DNA of 64,000 nucleotides from Cystobacter fuscus DSM 2262. Lineage in GTDB: Bacteria > Myxococcota > Myxococcia > Myxococcales > Myxococcaceae. The DNA lies in assembly GCF_000335475.2 (NCBI RefSeq), contig NZ_ANAH02000014.1, forward strand, positions 1-64,000. The letters are read 5' to 3'. Position numbers and translations under genes: made by a program. The notes under the pieces were generated by a model, which did not search any database, was not told where the DNA came from, and saw only the letters and a program-made list of their open reading frames with translations. Position 1 is the first letter of the stretch; every line of letters begins with the position of its first letter. This document shows positions 35,594 through 45,795 of the stretch, one piece after another.

Positions 35594-36304
35594 ATGAGCT
35601 CCATCTCCTCTGTCCGGTCGCAGAACTACCAGATCAAGTGGGGCGACACCCTGTCGGGCATTGCCAAGAAGAACGGCACGACGGTGGACGCGCTCATGAA
35701 GGCCAATCCGCAGATCAAGGACGCGAACAAGATCTACGCGGGCAAGGCCCTGAACATCCCGGGCCGGGTGGACAGCTTCGAGCCGGCCAAGGGCGGAAAG
35801 ACGGGCGGCACGGGTGGCGCGGGCTCCGCGCAGGGCACGGGCGGCACGGGCCCGGCGACGCGCGGTCCGGGTGGCAGCCCCTTCGACATCGCCAAGTCGC
35901 ACCTGCAGAAGAACGCCGGCAGCCTCAAGCTGGAGAAGAACGGCGTGGGCGCGGACATGGATGACTGGGTGCCCAACAACGTCAACTGCGCCAACTTCGT
36001 CTCCGCGTGCCTGGAGCAGGCGGGGCAGATCAAGAACGGCCAGCACCACAACTCGGTGGTGGGCCTGCAGGGCAACCTGGACCGGGATCCCAACTTCAAG
36101 CGCGTGTCGCTCGCCCAGGCCAAGCCGGGTGACGTGGTGAGCATGAAGACCCCGGGCGGCCACCACGTGGTGATGTACGCCGGCATGAAGGACGGCAAGC
36201 CCCAGTTCATCGGCTCCAACAACGTGAACAGCGATGGCTCGCAGCGCATCACCATGTCGTCGATGAACTACCCCATCATGTCCATCCACCAGTACCAGGG
36301 CTGA
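35594..36304 (+). CDS. LysM protein with CHAP/NlpC-like domain
   Basis: 236 aa. N-terminal LysM domain (about residues 12-56: YQIKWGDTLSGIAKKNG to ALNIPG) for peptidoglycan binding, a Gly/Thr-rich linker, then a cysteine amidohydrolase-like domain with candidate catalytic Cys in NNVNCANFVSACLEQAG (about residue 133) and His in GGHHVVMYAGMKDG (about 193). It probably cuts peptidoglycan peptides. There is no signal peptide, so export would need another route (specialised secretion or lysis); otherwise it acts on recycled or prey-derived material. GGAAA lies seven bases before the ATG. An AT-rich upstream region contains CTCGA-N8-TCGAG at 35539-35556. A strong hairpin follows. Confidence 0.82.
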   Translation: MSSISSVRSQNYQIKWGDTLSGIAKKNGTTVDALMKANPQIKDANKIYAGKALNIPGRVDSFEPAKGGKTGGTGGAGSAQGTGGTGPATRGPGGSPFDIAKSHLQKNAGSLKLEKNGVGADMDDWVPNNVNCANFVSACLEQAGQIKNGQHHNSVVGLQGNLDRDPNFKRVSLAQAKPGDVVSMKTPGGHHVVMYAGMKDGKPQFIGSNNVNSDGSQRITMSSMNYPIMSIHQYQG

Positions 36305-36331
36305 GAAGAGCCCACGGTCTGGAAGGACTCG

Positions 36332-36362
36332 CGCGGTGCCGGGGAGCCTCCCTGGCACCGCG
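36332..36362 (+). terminator. Terminator-like hairpin after the LysM gene
   Basis: Nine-base perfect stem CGCGGTGCC / GGCACCGCG with an inner GGG/CCC pairing. It lies 28 bp after the stop and could serve both convergent genes. Confidence 0.6.
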
Positions 36363-36373
36363 TCGTCGTTGAA

Positions 36374-36422
36374 GGGGCTCGGGAGGTGGGGCTCGGGAGG
36401 TGGGGCTCGGGAGGTGGGGCTC
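36374..36422. repeat. 14-bp tandem repeat, 3.5 copies
   Basis: The unit GGGGCTCGGGAGGT is repeated three times exactly, followed by half a copy that runs into the stop codon of the ClpX-like gene. A short tandem array in a convergent intergenic gap, probably formed by slippage. Confidence 0.8.
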
Positions 36423-37560
36423 AGTCCGTGACGACCGCCACCTGGTCGCCCTCGAGCACCAGCCGCACGGTGGACACCTCGGGCTCGCCGAAGTGCTCGT
36501 AGGCGGCGCGCTCGAGCTGGGGCACCAGGGCGGCGCGCAGGCCGCGCGCTCCCGTCTCGCGCTTGAGCGCCCGGGCCACCACCCACTCGCGCACCGCGGG
36601 GTCCACCACCAGCTCCAGCCCCTCGTGGGAGAACTCGCGCTGGTAGCCGCGCAGCACGTTGTCCTCCAGGATGCTGCCCAGCGTGGTCTCGTCCAGGGGC
36701 GCGAAGGAGACGATGCGGCTGAAGCGGCCGATGAGCTCCGGAATGAAGCCGTAGCGCGCGAAGGCCGCCGTCTGCTCCACCTGCTCCTCGGTCACCTTCT
36801 CCGCGATGGCCGCCTCGCGCTTGCGCGCCTCGCGTCCGAAGCCCAGCCGCTCCTTCTGGCCGCCCATCTCCTCCGCCGTGCCCTTGAGCCCGCTGAAGGC
36901 CCCGCACGCGATGAAGGTGAGCGCCGAGAGCTCCAGCGGCACGGGCGGCGTGCGGCTGGTGAAGCCGAAGTCCGGGGGGAAGTCCGCCCGGGGCGCGCTG
37001 AGCAGGTTGAGCAGGCTGCGCTGCACGCCAAAGCCGCTCACGTCCTTGGTGGTCTGCTGCCCGGCGAAACGCGCGTCGGAGCGGCTGGTGGCGAGCTTGT
37101 CGAACTCGTCCATGCAGATGGCGCCACAGGCCGCCCACTCCACGTCTCCGCCCGCCGCCTCGTACAGCCGCGAGAGCATCGTGGTCACGTCGTCCCCCAC
37201 GTAGCCCGTCTCGGAGAACTGCGTGGCGTCCACGATGACGGTGGGCACGCCCAATATCTCCCGGAACAGCAGCTCCACGAGGAACGTCTTTCCGCTGCCC
37301 GTGGGCCCGAGGAACAGGCAGTTCTCGCGCATCCCCGGCTCGGGGGGAATGCCCTCCAGGTGGATGCGCCGCAGCCGCTGCAGGTGCCGGTAGGCCAGCA
37401 CCGCGGCCGCACGCCGCGCCTCCTGTTGTCCCCGGTAGCCCAGCTCGGACAGGCGCCGATCTATGTCCCGGGGCGAGAGCACCTCCAGGGCGGCGACATG
37501 ATCGCGAACGGATTCATTGGGCTCGAAGGGGAGGACTCGACGTTCGGGGCGGAGGCTCAT
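36421..37560 (-). CDS. ClpX-like AAA+ ATPase without zinc finger
   Basis: 379 aa. AAA+ ATPase of the ClpX type: helical N-part LSPRDIDRRLSELGYRGQQE, Walker A GPTGSGKT, pore-loop/YVGDD region SETGYVGDDVTTML, Walker B GAICMDEFDKL, arginine-finger region GFIPELIGRFSRIV, and C-terminal RETGARGLRAAL (sensor 2). The N-terminal C4 zinc-binding domain of true ClpX is missing, and an ICMDEFDK replaces the usual IDEIDK. It could be an unfoldase for a special substrate or partner protease. I favour ATG 37560 because longer starts would leave no space for promoters with the divergent treZ gene; 37650 is an alternative. Confidence 0.83.
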   Translation of the reverse strand: MSLRPERRVLPFEPNESVRDHVAALEVLSPRDIDRRLSELGYRGQQEARRAAAVLAYRHLQRLRRIHLEGIPPEPGMRENCLFLGPTGSGKTFLVELLFREILGVPTVIVDATQFSETGYVGDDVTTMLSRLYEAAGGDVEWAACGAICMDEFDKLATSRSDARFAGQQTTKDVSGFGVQRSLLNLLSAPRADFPPDFGFTSRTPPVPLELSALTFIACGAFSGLKGTAEEMGGQKERLGFGREARKREAAIAEKVTEEQVEQTAAFARYGFIPELIGRFSRIVSFAPLDETTLGSILEDNVLRGYQREFSHEGLELVVDPAVREWVVARALKRETGARGLRAALVPQLERAAYEHFGEPEVSTVRLVLEGDQVAVVTD

Positions 37561-37747
37561 GCGGTGGGCGGCATCTTTCCGGTAGGCCCCGTCGGCGACA
37601 AGCGTTGCCTGCTCTGGCCGCCAGTGCCCGCCCGCTCTCGGAGGGGGCATCCACCGGACGATTTCCTGGGTCACCAGTGAACATCTTCCACGCGGATGGA
37701 CTCGTTCGGGCCTTCCATGCACGGAGCGGGTGGGTAAGTAGCTCTCC

Positions 37748-39592
<1,845 letters not shown>

Positions 39593-39700
39593 GCGCGAGG
39601 AGGGGGGCCGGGCAGGCGTGTACGGGCATGGGAGCAGCGTTGTTCCATGCTAGGAGATTTGGAGCCCGGCAGCCCTCTTCCTGTTCGCGGCGAGCAAGCC

Positions 39701-41176
39701 ATGATGGATACCTCCAGTAACCAGCAGATCTTCTCTTCTGGCGTTCCGAGCTTCGATCTGCTGCTGGGCGGTGGCATCCCCCGGCGCCAGTCGATCATCA
39801 TCACCGGGAACCCCGGCAGCGGGAAGACGATCCTGTGCGGTCAGGTGGCCTTCCGCACCGCCGCGCGCGGCATCCCCGTGGTGCTGGCCACCGTCACCTC
39901 CGAGCCCCACGACAAGCTGGTCCAGGCCCTCTCCGGCTTTTCCTTCTTCGATGGCGGGCTGCTGGGCGACAAGCTCTTCCTGGTGAGCGCCTACGCCTCG
40001 CTCAAGAAGGGCGCCAAGGAGGCACGCGACATCCTCCTGCACACCGTGCGCGAGCGCGGCGCCAAACTGCTCTTCATCGACGGACTGCGCTCCATCCGAG
40101 ACCTGTGGCAGGACGAGGCGAAGCTGCGCGAGTTCCTCTACGAGCTGGGCATCGGGCTGGCCGCGATGGACTGCATCGGGCTGTTCACCACCGAGTACGC
40201 CCTGGACAAGTTGCTGGCGCTGCCGGAGGCCACGACGGTGGATGGCATCGTGGCGTTGGATGTCCTGCGCCAGGGGGGGCGCCGCCTGCGCCGGATGGAG
40301 GTCGTCAAGCTGCGCGGCCGGGACCACCTGACCGGTGAGCACTTCATGCGGCTGGGGCGCGAGGGCGTGGAGGTCATCCCCCGCCTGGAGACCCAGGTGC
40401 CCTCCGACCTCGAGGTCGCCCCGCCCTCCACCCGGTCCAGCTTTGGCCTGCCCGAGTTCGATACCCTCCTGTATGGGGGCCTGCCCGCGCGCAGCACGAC
40501 GCTGCTCGCCGGCAGCATGGGCATTGGCAAGACGCTGCTCGCCACGCACTTCGCCGCGCAAGGGGCCCGGCAGGGAGAGAAGACGCTCTTCGTGTCCTTC
40601 TTCGAGCCCCCGGTGCAGTTGGTCGCCCGGGCGCGGCGCATTGGCCTCGAGGTGGCGGAGGACCTGTCACGCGGGGCGCTGAAGATGCTCCACCTTCCTC
40701 CCTCCGAGCTGGAAGCCGATGCCATCGCCCATCGCGTCCTGGAGGAGGTGGCGCGGCTGGGCGTGCAGCGGCTCGTGGTGGATGGCTTGTCGGAGCTGGA
40801 GCGGTCCATCAGCGACCCCGAGCGCCGGCACATCTTCATGGCCGCGCTCAGCGTGCACCTGCGCCACGCGGGCGTGACGTCCCTGTTCACCAAGGAGGTG
40901 TCGAAGGTGGCCGGCACCGAGCTGGACTTCAATGACTCGCCCATCGCGCTGCTCGGCGAGAACCTGGTGCTGCTGCGCTACGTGGAGCTGCGCGGGCGCA
41001 TCCATCGCGTCCTGTCCATCCTCAAGATGCGCGACAGCCGGTACGACGGGGACCTGCGCGAGTTCGAGATCCGCGACGAGGGCATCCGGGTGCTGGCGCC
41101 CATGCGCTCGGCGGAGGGGTTGTTGACGGGACAGGCCCGAGCCGTGGGCACGAGCATTGGTGGTGTGTCGTCATGA
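39701..41176 (+). CDS. KaiC-like two-domain RecA ATPase
   Basis: 491 aa with two KaiC/RAD55-type ATPase domains: domain 1 with FDLLLGGGIPRR and P-loop GNPGSGKT, domain 2 with FDTLLYGGLPARS and P-loop GSMGIGKT. The double-domain layout resembles circadian KaiC, but the set of KaiA/KaiB partners is not present here; many bacteria use such proteins for stress or signalling. Two in-frame ATGs (39701, 39704) fit just before the conserved region; an upstream ATG at 39647 is possible. Its stop overlaps the start of the next kinase gene as ATGA, implying a paired signalling unit. Confidence 0.88.
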   Translation: MMDTSSNQQIFSSGVPSFDLLLGGGIPRRQSIIITGNPGSGKTILCGQVAFRTAARGIPVVLATVTSEPHDKLVQALSGFSFFDGGLLGDKLFLVSAYASLKKGAKEARDILLHTVRERGAKLLFIDGLRSIRDLWQDEAKLREFLYELGIGLAAMDCIGLFTTEYALDKLLALPEATTVDGIVALDVLRQGGRRLRRMEVVKLRGRDHLTGEHFMRLGREGVEVIPRLETQVPSDLEVAPPSTRSSFGLPEFDTLLYGGLPARSTTLLAGSMGIGKTLLATHFAAQGARQGEKTLFVSFFEPPVQLVARARRIGLEVAEDLSRGALKMLHLPPSELEADAIAHRVLEEVARLGVQRLVVDGLSELERSISDPERRHIFMAALSVHLRHAGVTSLFTKEVSKVAGTELDFNDSPIALLGENLVLLRYVELRGRIHRVLSILKMRDSRYDGDLREFEIRDEGIRVLAPMRSAEGLLTGQARAVGTSIGGVSS

Positions 41177-42243
41177 GCCTGGTCCTCATCGCCGAGGACG
41201 AGGACGCGATGCTCGACATCTTCGCGCAGATCGTGGAGGACATGGGCCACCGCGCCCTCCGGGCCCACAACGGAGAAGAGGCCCTGCTGCTGGCCCGGAC
41301 GCAGCCGCCGGATCTCGTGGTGAGCGACCACATGATGCCCCGGCGCACCGGCATGGAGTTGCTGCGCGAATTGCGCGCGGACCCGGTGCTGCGCGAGGTG
41401 CCCTTCCTGCTCTTGAGTGCCGCGCGCCCGCCGGGCCTGGAAGAGGCCACCGCGTTTCTCGCCAAGCCCGTGGACCTCGACACCTTCGAGACCGCCGTGC
41501 GCCAGGTGTTGCGCGTGCGTCCCGCGGACGTGGAACCGGAGGCCAAGGCCCGCGCGGTGAACCCCGACAGCGTCTTGCGCGAGGAGATGCTCAACTGGGT
41601 GGCGCATGAAATCAAGACGCCCCTGAGCTCCGCGCGGCTCAATGCCCAGATGCTGCTGCGCAAGCAGTCGGCGCGAGCGGACCCCGAGGAGCGCAGACAC
41701 GCCGAGGTCATCCTGCGGCAGCTCGACCGGATGAACGGCCTCGTCACCTCCATCCTCGATGCGGCCCGCCTCTCCGATGGCAAGCTGATGATTCACCAGG
41801 AGAACGGGGACTTCGCCTCGTTCCTCCAGGGGGTGGTGCAGGAGTGGCGGGAACTGCAGCCCCAGGTGGACTTCTCCCTGGTGGGCGCGGAGCAGCCGCT
41901 GCGGCTCTCCTTCGATGCGGAGCGCGTGCGCAACATCCTCAACAACCTCCTGTCCAACGCGGTGAAGTACGGGGGCGAGCGCAAGCATGTCGAGGTGGCG
42001 CTGGCGCTCTCGCCCGGGCTCGTCGTCGTCCACGTGCGCGACTGGGGCCAGGGAATCGCCGCCTCGGAGGTGCCCAACATCTTCGAGCGCTTCCACCGCG
42101 CGGAGGGCTCGGGAGGCAGTGGGCACGGACTGGGCTTGTACATCGCCTCGGCGATCGCCCGGCTACACGGAGGCTCGCTCAGCGCGAAGTCGAGCCTCGG
42201 CGAGGGTTCCACCTTCAGCCTGCGGCTGCCCCTCCTGCGCTAG
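41173..42243 (+). CDS. Response regulator-histidine kinase hybrid
   Basis: 356 aa, cytoplasmic: receiver domain (AEDEDAML, phospho-acceptor Asp in LVVSDHMMPRRTG, Lys in FLAKPVDL) followed by HisKA (His in NWVAHEIKTPLSSARLN) and ATPase domain (NILNNLLSNAVKYGG, DWGQGIAASE, GSGHGLGLYIASAI). The receiver-first order is that of cytosolic signalling kinases. Translationally coupled to the KaiC-like ATPase, which probably controls it or is controlled by it, recalling KaiC-SasA pairs. It ends 14 bp before the convergent kinase gene. Confidence 0.93.
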   Translation: MSLVLIAEDEDAMLDIFAQIVEDMGHRALRAHNGEEALLLARTQPPDLVVSDHMMPRRTGMELLRELRADPVLREVPFLLLSAARPPGLEEATAFLAKPVDLDTFETAVRQVLRVRPADVEPEAKARAVNPDSVLREEMLNWVAHEIKTPLSSARLNAQMLLRKQSARADPEERRHAEVILRQLDRMNGLVTSILDAARLSDGKLMIHQENGDFASFLQGVVQEWRELQPQVDFSLVGAEQPLRLSFDAERVRNILNNLLSNAVKYGGERKHVEVALALSPGLVVVHVRDWGQGIAASEVPNIFERFHRAEGSGGSGHGLGLYIASAIARLHGGSLSAKSSLGEGSTFSLRLPLLR

Positions 42244-42257
42244 GCCGCGCGTGGCGC

Positions 42258-43811
42258 TCAGCGGCCCAGCTTGATGTCGAGGGGGGGCGCGGACGTACCC
42301 CGGCGCGGGGGCTTCTGCGCCGCCTGCCGGGGGCGCAGCTTCACGGACAGCTCGGGGGCGTCTCCGGCGGACACCCGCCGCGATGTGGGCTCATACCCCT
42401 CCAGCGTCAGGGCCAGCGTCACCGGTGGCGCGTTCGGCTCCAGGGGCAGCTCCAGCGGCGTCTCGCCGTAGGGCGCCCCCTCCACCTCGACCCGCGCGCC
42501 CGCCGGCTCCGAGCGCACCGTGAGACTCACCGGCCGTGGCCGCGGCTCGGGAGGCACCGCGAGCGGCGGGGCCGAGGCCGTGATGGGCGGAGGCACCGGG
42601 GCGGGCTTCTCCTGGCGCAGGAGGATGACGGCGGCTCCGCCGACCAGCAGCGACACGCCCAGTCCCATCGCCGCCCAACCCCACCTCACGCGCCGCCGGG
42701 GCGCCTCGGGTGAGACGGTGCGCGTGACATACACCCGCTTGCCGGACTCGCCGGTGTGGGTGGTGGGCGTGAGGGGGGCGATCGTCAGGGACAGTGAGCG
42801 CGCGTCGCTGCCGCTGCGCGAGGTGTTGGACCGGGCGTCCAGGTCCGAGTCCTCGGTGAGCTGGTCCAGGGAGGCGGGGTTGGCCTCGTTGGCGATGCGC
42901 TCGGCGTACAGCTCCCGCAGCCAGGCGGACAGGTGCGCGCTGCTGGCGGACAGCCGGTTCTGGACGATGAAGTCCTCGATGGCCAGCCGGAACGCGCCGC
43001 AATCCGGAAAGCGCGCCTCGGGCGTGGGGCCCAGCGCCCGGAGCACGAGCGCGTCCAGCCCGGCGGGCAGCGCGGGGTTGAGCAGGGAGGGCGGGGGCAC
43101 CTGGCAGTCGCGCACCAGCCGCAGCGTCATCAGATCCGACTCACCCTTGAAGAGCCGGTGGCCCGTGAGCAGCTCCCACAGCACCACCCCCAGGGCGAAC
43201 AAGTCACTGCGCCCGTCCACGGGCCGGCCATCCGCCTGCTCGGGCGACATGTAGGGGTACTTGCCCTTGAGCACCCCGGTGGCCGTGGTCGAGGTGCTCC
43301 CGGCGGCCTTGGCCACGCCGAAGTCGATGACCTTCACGCCCCCATCGAAGCCCACCAGGATGTTCTGCGGCGACACGTCCCGATGCACCAGGTGGAGCAG
43401 CCGGCCCTCGGCGTCGCGCGCCTGGTGGGCGTAGTGCAACCCCGCGGACGCCTCCGCCACGATGCGCAGCGCCAGCCCCACCGGCACGGGGGTGCCTCGC
43501 GCCCGCGCGAACCTGTCCAGCCGCCGCACGTCCTCTCCCTGGACGTACTCCATGGCCAGGCAGTAGCGGCCCTCGACCTGCGCCCACTCGAGGAGGGTGA
43601 TGAGGTTGGGGTGGCGCAGCCCCGCCACCAGGTGCGCCTCTTCCTGGAACATGGCCAGGAATTCCTCGTCCTCGGCCAGGTGGGGCAACACCCGCTTGAT
43701 GACCACCAGCCGCTCGATCCCCCCACTGTGCTCGCGCGCCAGGAACACCTGCCCCATCCCGCCGGACGCTATCTTGCGCAGCAAATGGTATTTACCGAGG
43801 GGTACCGCCAT
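42258..43811 (-). CDS. Ser/Thr protein kinase with PEGA domain
   Basis: 517 aa. Kinase domain (about 7-280; GSGG-type loop ASGGMGQV, Lys in VVIKRV, HRDVSPQN, DFGVAK), a Ser/Thr-rich juxtamembrane stretch likely to be autophosphorylated (DARSNTSRSGSDARSLS), one membrane segment near 385 (WAAMGLGVSLLVGGAAVILL), then a periplasmic PEGA domain (VRSEPAGARVEVEGAPYG). It is a membrane sensor kinase of the myxobacterial Pkn type. The ATG lies at 43811. Confidence 0.93.
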   Translation of the reverse strand: MAVPLGKYHLLRKIASGGMGQVFLAREHSGGIERLVVIKRVLPHLAEDEEFLAMFQEEAHLVAGLRHPNLITLLEWAQVEGRYCLAMEYVQGEDVRRLDRFARARGTPVPVGLALRIVAEASAGLHYAHQARDAEGRLLHLVHRDVSPQNILVGFDGGVKVIDFGVAKAAGSTSTTATGVLKGKYPYMSPEQADGRPVDGRSDLFALGVVLWELLTGHRLFKGESDLMTLRLVRDCQVPPPSLLNPALPAGLDALVLRALGPTPEARFPDCGAFRLAIEDFIVQNRLSASSAHLSAWLRELYAERIANEANPASLDQLTEDSDLDARSNTSRSGSDARSLSLTIAPLTPTTHTGESGKRVYVTRTVSPEAPRRRVRWGWAAMGLGVSLLVGGAAVILLRQEKPAPVPPPITASAPPLAVPPEPRPRPVSLTVRSEPAGARVEVEGAPYGETPLELPLEPNAPPVTLALTLEGYEPTSRRVSAGDAPELSVKLRPRQAAQKPPRRGTSAPPLDIKLGR

Positions 43812-43904
43812 GCTTCGCCAACATAGCGTGGCTTCCTAGAATCCGCGAACGCCCCCGCTCGCTCCTCGTACGGCGGAGCAAGGGGAGCGTCCACCACCGA
43901 GCCC

Positions 43905-44669
43905 TCAGGCCTTCAATTTGTAACCAGAGCGCAACGCCGCCCAGGCCAGGCCCGTCGCCACGAGCGCCACCCCCAGCAGGATGGCTCCCCCCCACAGCGG
44001 CGAGAAGCCACTGCTCCCCAGCATCCCGTAGCGCAGCCCCTCCACCATGTAGACGATGGGATTGAAAAGGCTTACGTGGTTCCAGGGCGTAGGCAGTTCG
44101 CGCACCGAGTAGAACACCCCGCCGAGGAAGGTGAGCGGGAGCATGACGAAGGTGGGGAAGAAGTTGATCTGCTCGAACTTCTCGGCCCACACCGCCGCGA
44201 GCACGCCCAGCACGCTGAAGGTGTAGGAGGACAGCAGCAGGAAGAGGAGCGTGGCGAGCGCGTGCGCCAACTGGAAGCCGGTGAAGAGCATGGCCACCGC
44301 CCAGGTGAGCAGGCCCACCAGCAACCCGCGCACCATGGCGCCCCCGATGAAGCCGGCCATCAGCTCCATCGGGCCCAGCGGCGCCGCGAGCAGGTCCACG
44401 ATGGTGCCTTGAATCTTGTTGATGAAGAGCGACGAGGAGCTGTTGAGGAAGGCGTTGTTGGCCAGGCCCAGGAAGACGAGCCCCGGGACGATGAAGGCCA
44501 GGTAGGGCACCCCCTCCACCGCGTGGGCGCCCCGTCCGGACAGCGAGTAGCCGAAGACGAGGAAGTAGAGCGAGGTGCTGATGAGCGGTGAGAGGACGGT
44601 CTGGCCCGGCACGCGCATGAAGCGGCGGACCTCCTTCACCAACAGGGTCTTCATCCCAGTCGTGTTCAT
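43905..44669 (-). CDS. ABC-2 type transporter permease
   Basis: 254 aa with six membrane segments (e.g. TVLSPLISTSLYFLVFGYSL, LAFIVPGLVFLGL, LPLTFLGGVFYSVREL) and the ABC-2 family signature near LFNPIVYMVEGLRYGMLG. It forms an exporter with the ATPase encoded just upstream; the ATPase stop overlaps this ATG (ATGA), so they are made in equal amounts. The substrate (drug, lipid or polysaccharide) is not shown by the sequence. Confidence 0.9.
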   Translation of the reverse strand: MNTTGMKTLLVKEVRRFMRVPGQTVLSPLISTSLYFLVFGYSLSGRGAHAVEGVPYLAFIVPGLVFLGLANNAFLNSSSSLFINKIQGTIVDLLAAPLGPMELMAGFIGGAMVRGLLVGLLTWAVAMLFTGFQLAHALATLLFLLLSSYTFSVLGVLAAVWAEKFEQINFFPTFVMLPLTFLGGVFYSVRELPTPWNHVSLFNPIVYMVEGLRYGMLGSSGFSPLWGGAILLGVALVATGLAWAALRSGYKLKA

Positions 44670-45643
44670 GGCGTGGCGGGGGGGAGGGCGTTGAGCGCGG
44701 CGGCGGCGCTGGCGGCGGGTTTGCCGCGGAGGATCTCGATGAGGATGTCTTCCAGGCGGGAGCTGCGCGTCTCCACGTTGCCCACCGGGAAGCCCTGCGT
44801 GTACAGCAGGCGCAGGACGTCATTGCCCGGCAGACCGCCCTCGCGCTCGGGGTAGGTGAGCGTGAGGCCGTCCGCGGAGAGCGTGGCGCCCGCCTGGCGC
44901 GCGGCCTCGGGGGGCGTGCTCACCGGCGCGGTGAAGGTGACGATGAGGTTCTTCTCGCCCAGGCGGCGCAACAGCGTCCTCTTGTCCTCCACGAGCAGCA
45001 GCTTGCCCTCGTTGATGACGCCCACCCGGTCGGCCAGCTCCTCTGCCTCCTCCAGGTAGTGCGTGGTGAGCACGATGGTGGTGCCCTCGGCGGCGAGCCG
45101 GCGCACGTAGTTCCACAGGTCGCGCCGCAGCTCCACGTCCACGCCCGCGGTGGGCTCGTCCAGGAAGACCAGCTTCGGCTTGTGCACCAGCGCCTTGGCG
45201 ATGAGCAACCGGCGCTTCATGCCGCCCGAGAGCGCCCGGGTGATGGCGTCCGCCTTGTGGGACAGGTTGAGCGCGGCGAGCACCTCCTTCACCCGCGCCT
45301 CGTCCCGCGGCTGCCCGTAGTAGCCCTGCTGGATGTAGAGCGACTCGGCCACCGTGAAGAAGGGATCGAAGTTCACCTCCTGGGGCACGAGGCCGATCTG
45401 GTAGCGCGGCCGCACCGGGTCCTCGTCCAGGTCGTGCCCGAAGACGAGCACCTTGCCGCTCGTCTTCTTCACCAGCCCGCAGACCGAGCCGATGAGCGTC
45501 GTCTTGCCGGCACCATTGGGGCCGAGGAGGGCGAAGATCTCCCCGGGACGGATGCTGAGGGTGACATCGGAGAGGGCGGTGAGCTTGTTGTCGCCATAGG
45601 TCTTCGAGAGACCTCGGAGCTCGAGCGCGGGAGGCGAGGACAT
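44666..45643 (-). CDS. ABC transporter ATP-binding protein
   Basis: 325 aa, ATG 45643 chosen as the start of the conserved domain. Walker [11 protein letters not shown]-loop GLVPQEVNFDP, signature LSGGMKRR, Walker B KLVFLDEPTAG, H-loop LTTHYLEEAEEL; C-terminal extension typical of DrrA/CcmA-type exporters. Coupled to the ABC-2 permease. The 152-bp divergent gap before ettA holds its promoter. Confidence 0.93.
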   Translation of the reverse strand: MSSPPALELRGLSKTYGDNKLTALSDVTLSIRPGEIFALLGPNGAGKTTLIGSVCGLVKKTSGKVLVFGHDLDEDPVRPRYQIGLVPQEVNFDPFFTVAESLYIQQGYYGQPRDEARVKEVLAALNLSHKADAITRALSGGMKRRLLIAKALVHKPKLVFLDEPTAGVDVELRRDLWNYVRRLAAEGTTIVLTTHYLEEAEELADRVGVINEGKLLLVEDKRTLLRRLGEKNLIVTFTAPVSTPPEAARQAGATLSADGLTLTYPEREGGLPGNDVLRLLYTQGFPVGNVETRSSRLEDILIEILRGKPAASAAAALNALPPATP

Positions 45644-45795
45644 GATGGCAGGGGCTTTAGCACCCTGACCGAGCGTCCTGGCAGCGTTTTGATGTCGCTG
45701 GACGCCATGACCCCGCCGAGTGTCTTGCGCCCGCCGTGGCTCCTTAGTATCCGCCAGCGTCCCGTCACCCAGCCGCAAGAGAGCGAGAGAGCACG

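Noticed and set aside
36374..36422. CRISPR-like array
   Set aside because: Units are adjacent, 14 bp, without spacers; a simple tandem repeat.
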